From positions 1 through 53,337 of the IMG/VR virus record IMGVR_UViG_3300031999_000027: a stretch of DNA of 53,337 nt; one strand, given 5' to 3'. The notes beneath the pieces are model-generated. The model was not told where the DNA came from and searched no databases. It was given only the letters and a program-made list of their open reading frames with translations. Origin of the DNA: a virus. The position numbers and the translations under genes are program-made. Of the stretch, positions 52,664-53,337 are shown one piece after another. Every line of letters begins with the position of its first letter. Position 1 is the first letter of the stretch.

Positions 52664-52852
52664 ATGAAAGTACCAAGAGTAACAAGAAAAGCAGGAAACG
52701 TTGTCTTATACATGAGAGAGAAAGAGGATGCAGAGATGCTGCTGCTAACTCTAAAGAGAGTGCAGAGATACGATCACAACAGAGGAGTTAGTGATCACAA
52801 CGATAGACATTATGCAATCGACGGCATCATTGAAGTGTTAGAGGAAATATAG
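52664..52852 (+). CDS. Small basic protein, 62 aa
   Basis: ATG 52664 follows GAGGAGAGA; an upstream ATG in frame at 52646 has no such site. Basic N-terminus (KVPRVTRKAGNVVLYMREKE) then helical, His/Arg-rich middle (LLTLKRVQRYDHNRGVSDHN). Not part of the four-copy family. Probably nucleic-acid binding; function unknown. Confidence 0.5.
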   Translation: MKVPRVTRKAGNVVLYMREKEDAEMLLLTLKRVQRYDHNRGVSDHNDRHYAIDGIIEVLEEI

Positions 52853-52871
52853 AACAAGCAGAGGGAACAAG

Positions 52872-53036
52872 ATGATAGATAATACATCATCACGGTCCGG
52901 AGTTAACATAGCTCGAGCTCTAGACGATCAACCACCGATACATCTATTGCTCCCATATATAGACGAACGCAATTCGAAGTCGCGAGTGGCGAACGATTTA
53001 GGGACCCTAAAAAAAATCTCATTCCTACGAGTTTAA
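52872..53036 (+). CDS. Small hypothetical protein, 54 aa
   Basis: Preceded by AGAGGGAAC. The 54-codon frame (for example SGVNIARALDDQPPIHLLLP) has fairly protein-like composition, but there is no family match. It is the last plausible gene before the AT-rich right end. Confidence 0.4.
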   Translation: MIDNTSSRSGVNIARALDDQPPIHLLLPYIDERNSKSRVANDLGTLKKISFLRV

Positions 53037-53337
53037 CCATTCTACGTCCAAGTTGTTCATAAACAGTAACTATACGTATAATTTATACGTATTTTTCCTC
53101 TCATATATTTAAACATGCTCCTACTACTATGAATACTACTACCATGATTATTCTCATTACTTCAGTATATAGTACATACTCAATAATACATACTATATAC
53201 AGTACAGTATATACCTAGTAATTACCCAATCCTACAACACATACATTATCATCCGTCATAATATTGAACATAATACCTACGACGAATGCGTCCGCCTGAC
53301 GATCAGACAGCGATATAGTCCATAGTTAGTGTATATA
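53037..53337. other. AT-rich right end with inverted repeats, possible origin or control region
   Basis: No gene is seen in the final 301 bases. ATACGTATA (53072-53080) and TATACGTAT (53084-53092) form an inverted repeat with a three-base spacer. GTATATAGTA (53165-53174) and TACTATATAC (53191-53200) form another, and GTATATAC recurs at 53207-53214. Such iterated AT-rich motifs are typical of replication origins or regulatory arrays. If the genome is circular, this would be upstream of the gene at base 47. Confidence 0.4.

Noticed and set aside
1-53337. Integrase, transposase, tRNA or rRNA genes
   Set aside because: I looked for tyrosine/serine recombinase motifs, DDE-type transposases and cloverleaf-like intervals and saw none, so there is no evidence here for a provirus or insertion sequence.

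Overview
The window reads as most or all of the genome of a head-tail virus (Caudoviricetes) infecting an archaeon. The virion genes are typical of a long-tailed virus with a non-contractile tail: small and large terminase, portal, prohead protease, HK97-type capsid, connectors, tail tube, a G/GT tail chaperone pair, an 870-residue tape measure and distal tail/fibre proteins. No contractile sheath gene is seen. The archaeal assignment rests on the information-processing genes (family B polymerase, MCM-like AAA+ helicase, OB-fold SSB/RPA-like protein, ERCC4+HhH nuclease), AT-rich TATA boxes 55-80 nt upstream of late genes, and a DUF483-type protein. Host species cannot be read from the sequence. 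Whether the window is a circular genome cut open is also unknown; the first gene starts only 46 nt from the left edge.

Layout. (1) Bases 1-2740, plus strand: a string of very small early-type genes, including a P-loop protein, a Cys-rich 44-residue protein, two winged-helix proteins and one gene interrupted by an in-frame TAA. (2) 2742-17250, plus strand: replication, recombination and nucleotide modification. This part holds an OB-fold protein, a RecA/Sak4-like ATPase, a DnaJ-type zinc-finger protein, a TGT/DpdA-like transglycosylase, PolB, a Cas4/RecB-like nuclease, the full preQ0 pathway (QueC, QueD, QueE, FolE), an ERCC4 nuclease and an MCM-like helicase. (3) 17458-19291: a probable lysis/exit cassette with a propeptide-like protein, a papain-like protease with a hydrophobic C-terminus, a two-TM holin-like protein and a membrane-anchored coiled-coil protein. 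(4) 19292-22947: a tightly overlapping block of a radical SAM/SPASM enzyme with a His-rich tail, a GYPECC (DUF483-like) protein and two glycosyltransferases. It converges on (5) 50512-22923, minus strand: the 27.6-kb late operon from small terminase to a His-rich repeat protein. (6) 50761-53337, plus strand: four diverging copies of one roughly 105-residue protein, small ORFs, hairpin-rich intergenic DNA and an AT-rich, palindrome-rich right end.

How the genes fit together. FolE, QueD, QueE and QueC would make preQ0 from GTP, and the TGT-like protein next to PolB is the obvious candidate for exchanging guanine in viral DNA for a 7-deazaguanine, probably as protection against host nucleases. 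PolB, MCM-like, OB-fold, Sak4-like, Cas4-like and ERCC4 proteins form a largely self-sufficient replication/recombination set. The late operon appears to be driven from at least three TATA promoters, two of which share an identical ten-base core.

The least explained parts are these. First, a radical SAM enzyme carries the same His/Asp/Ser/Gly-rich composition as the His-repeat virion protein encoded head-on to it. Second, two fibre-like proteins share a strict 20-residue repeat. Third, the paralogous small-protein locus at the right end is interleaved with stacked hairpins.
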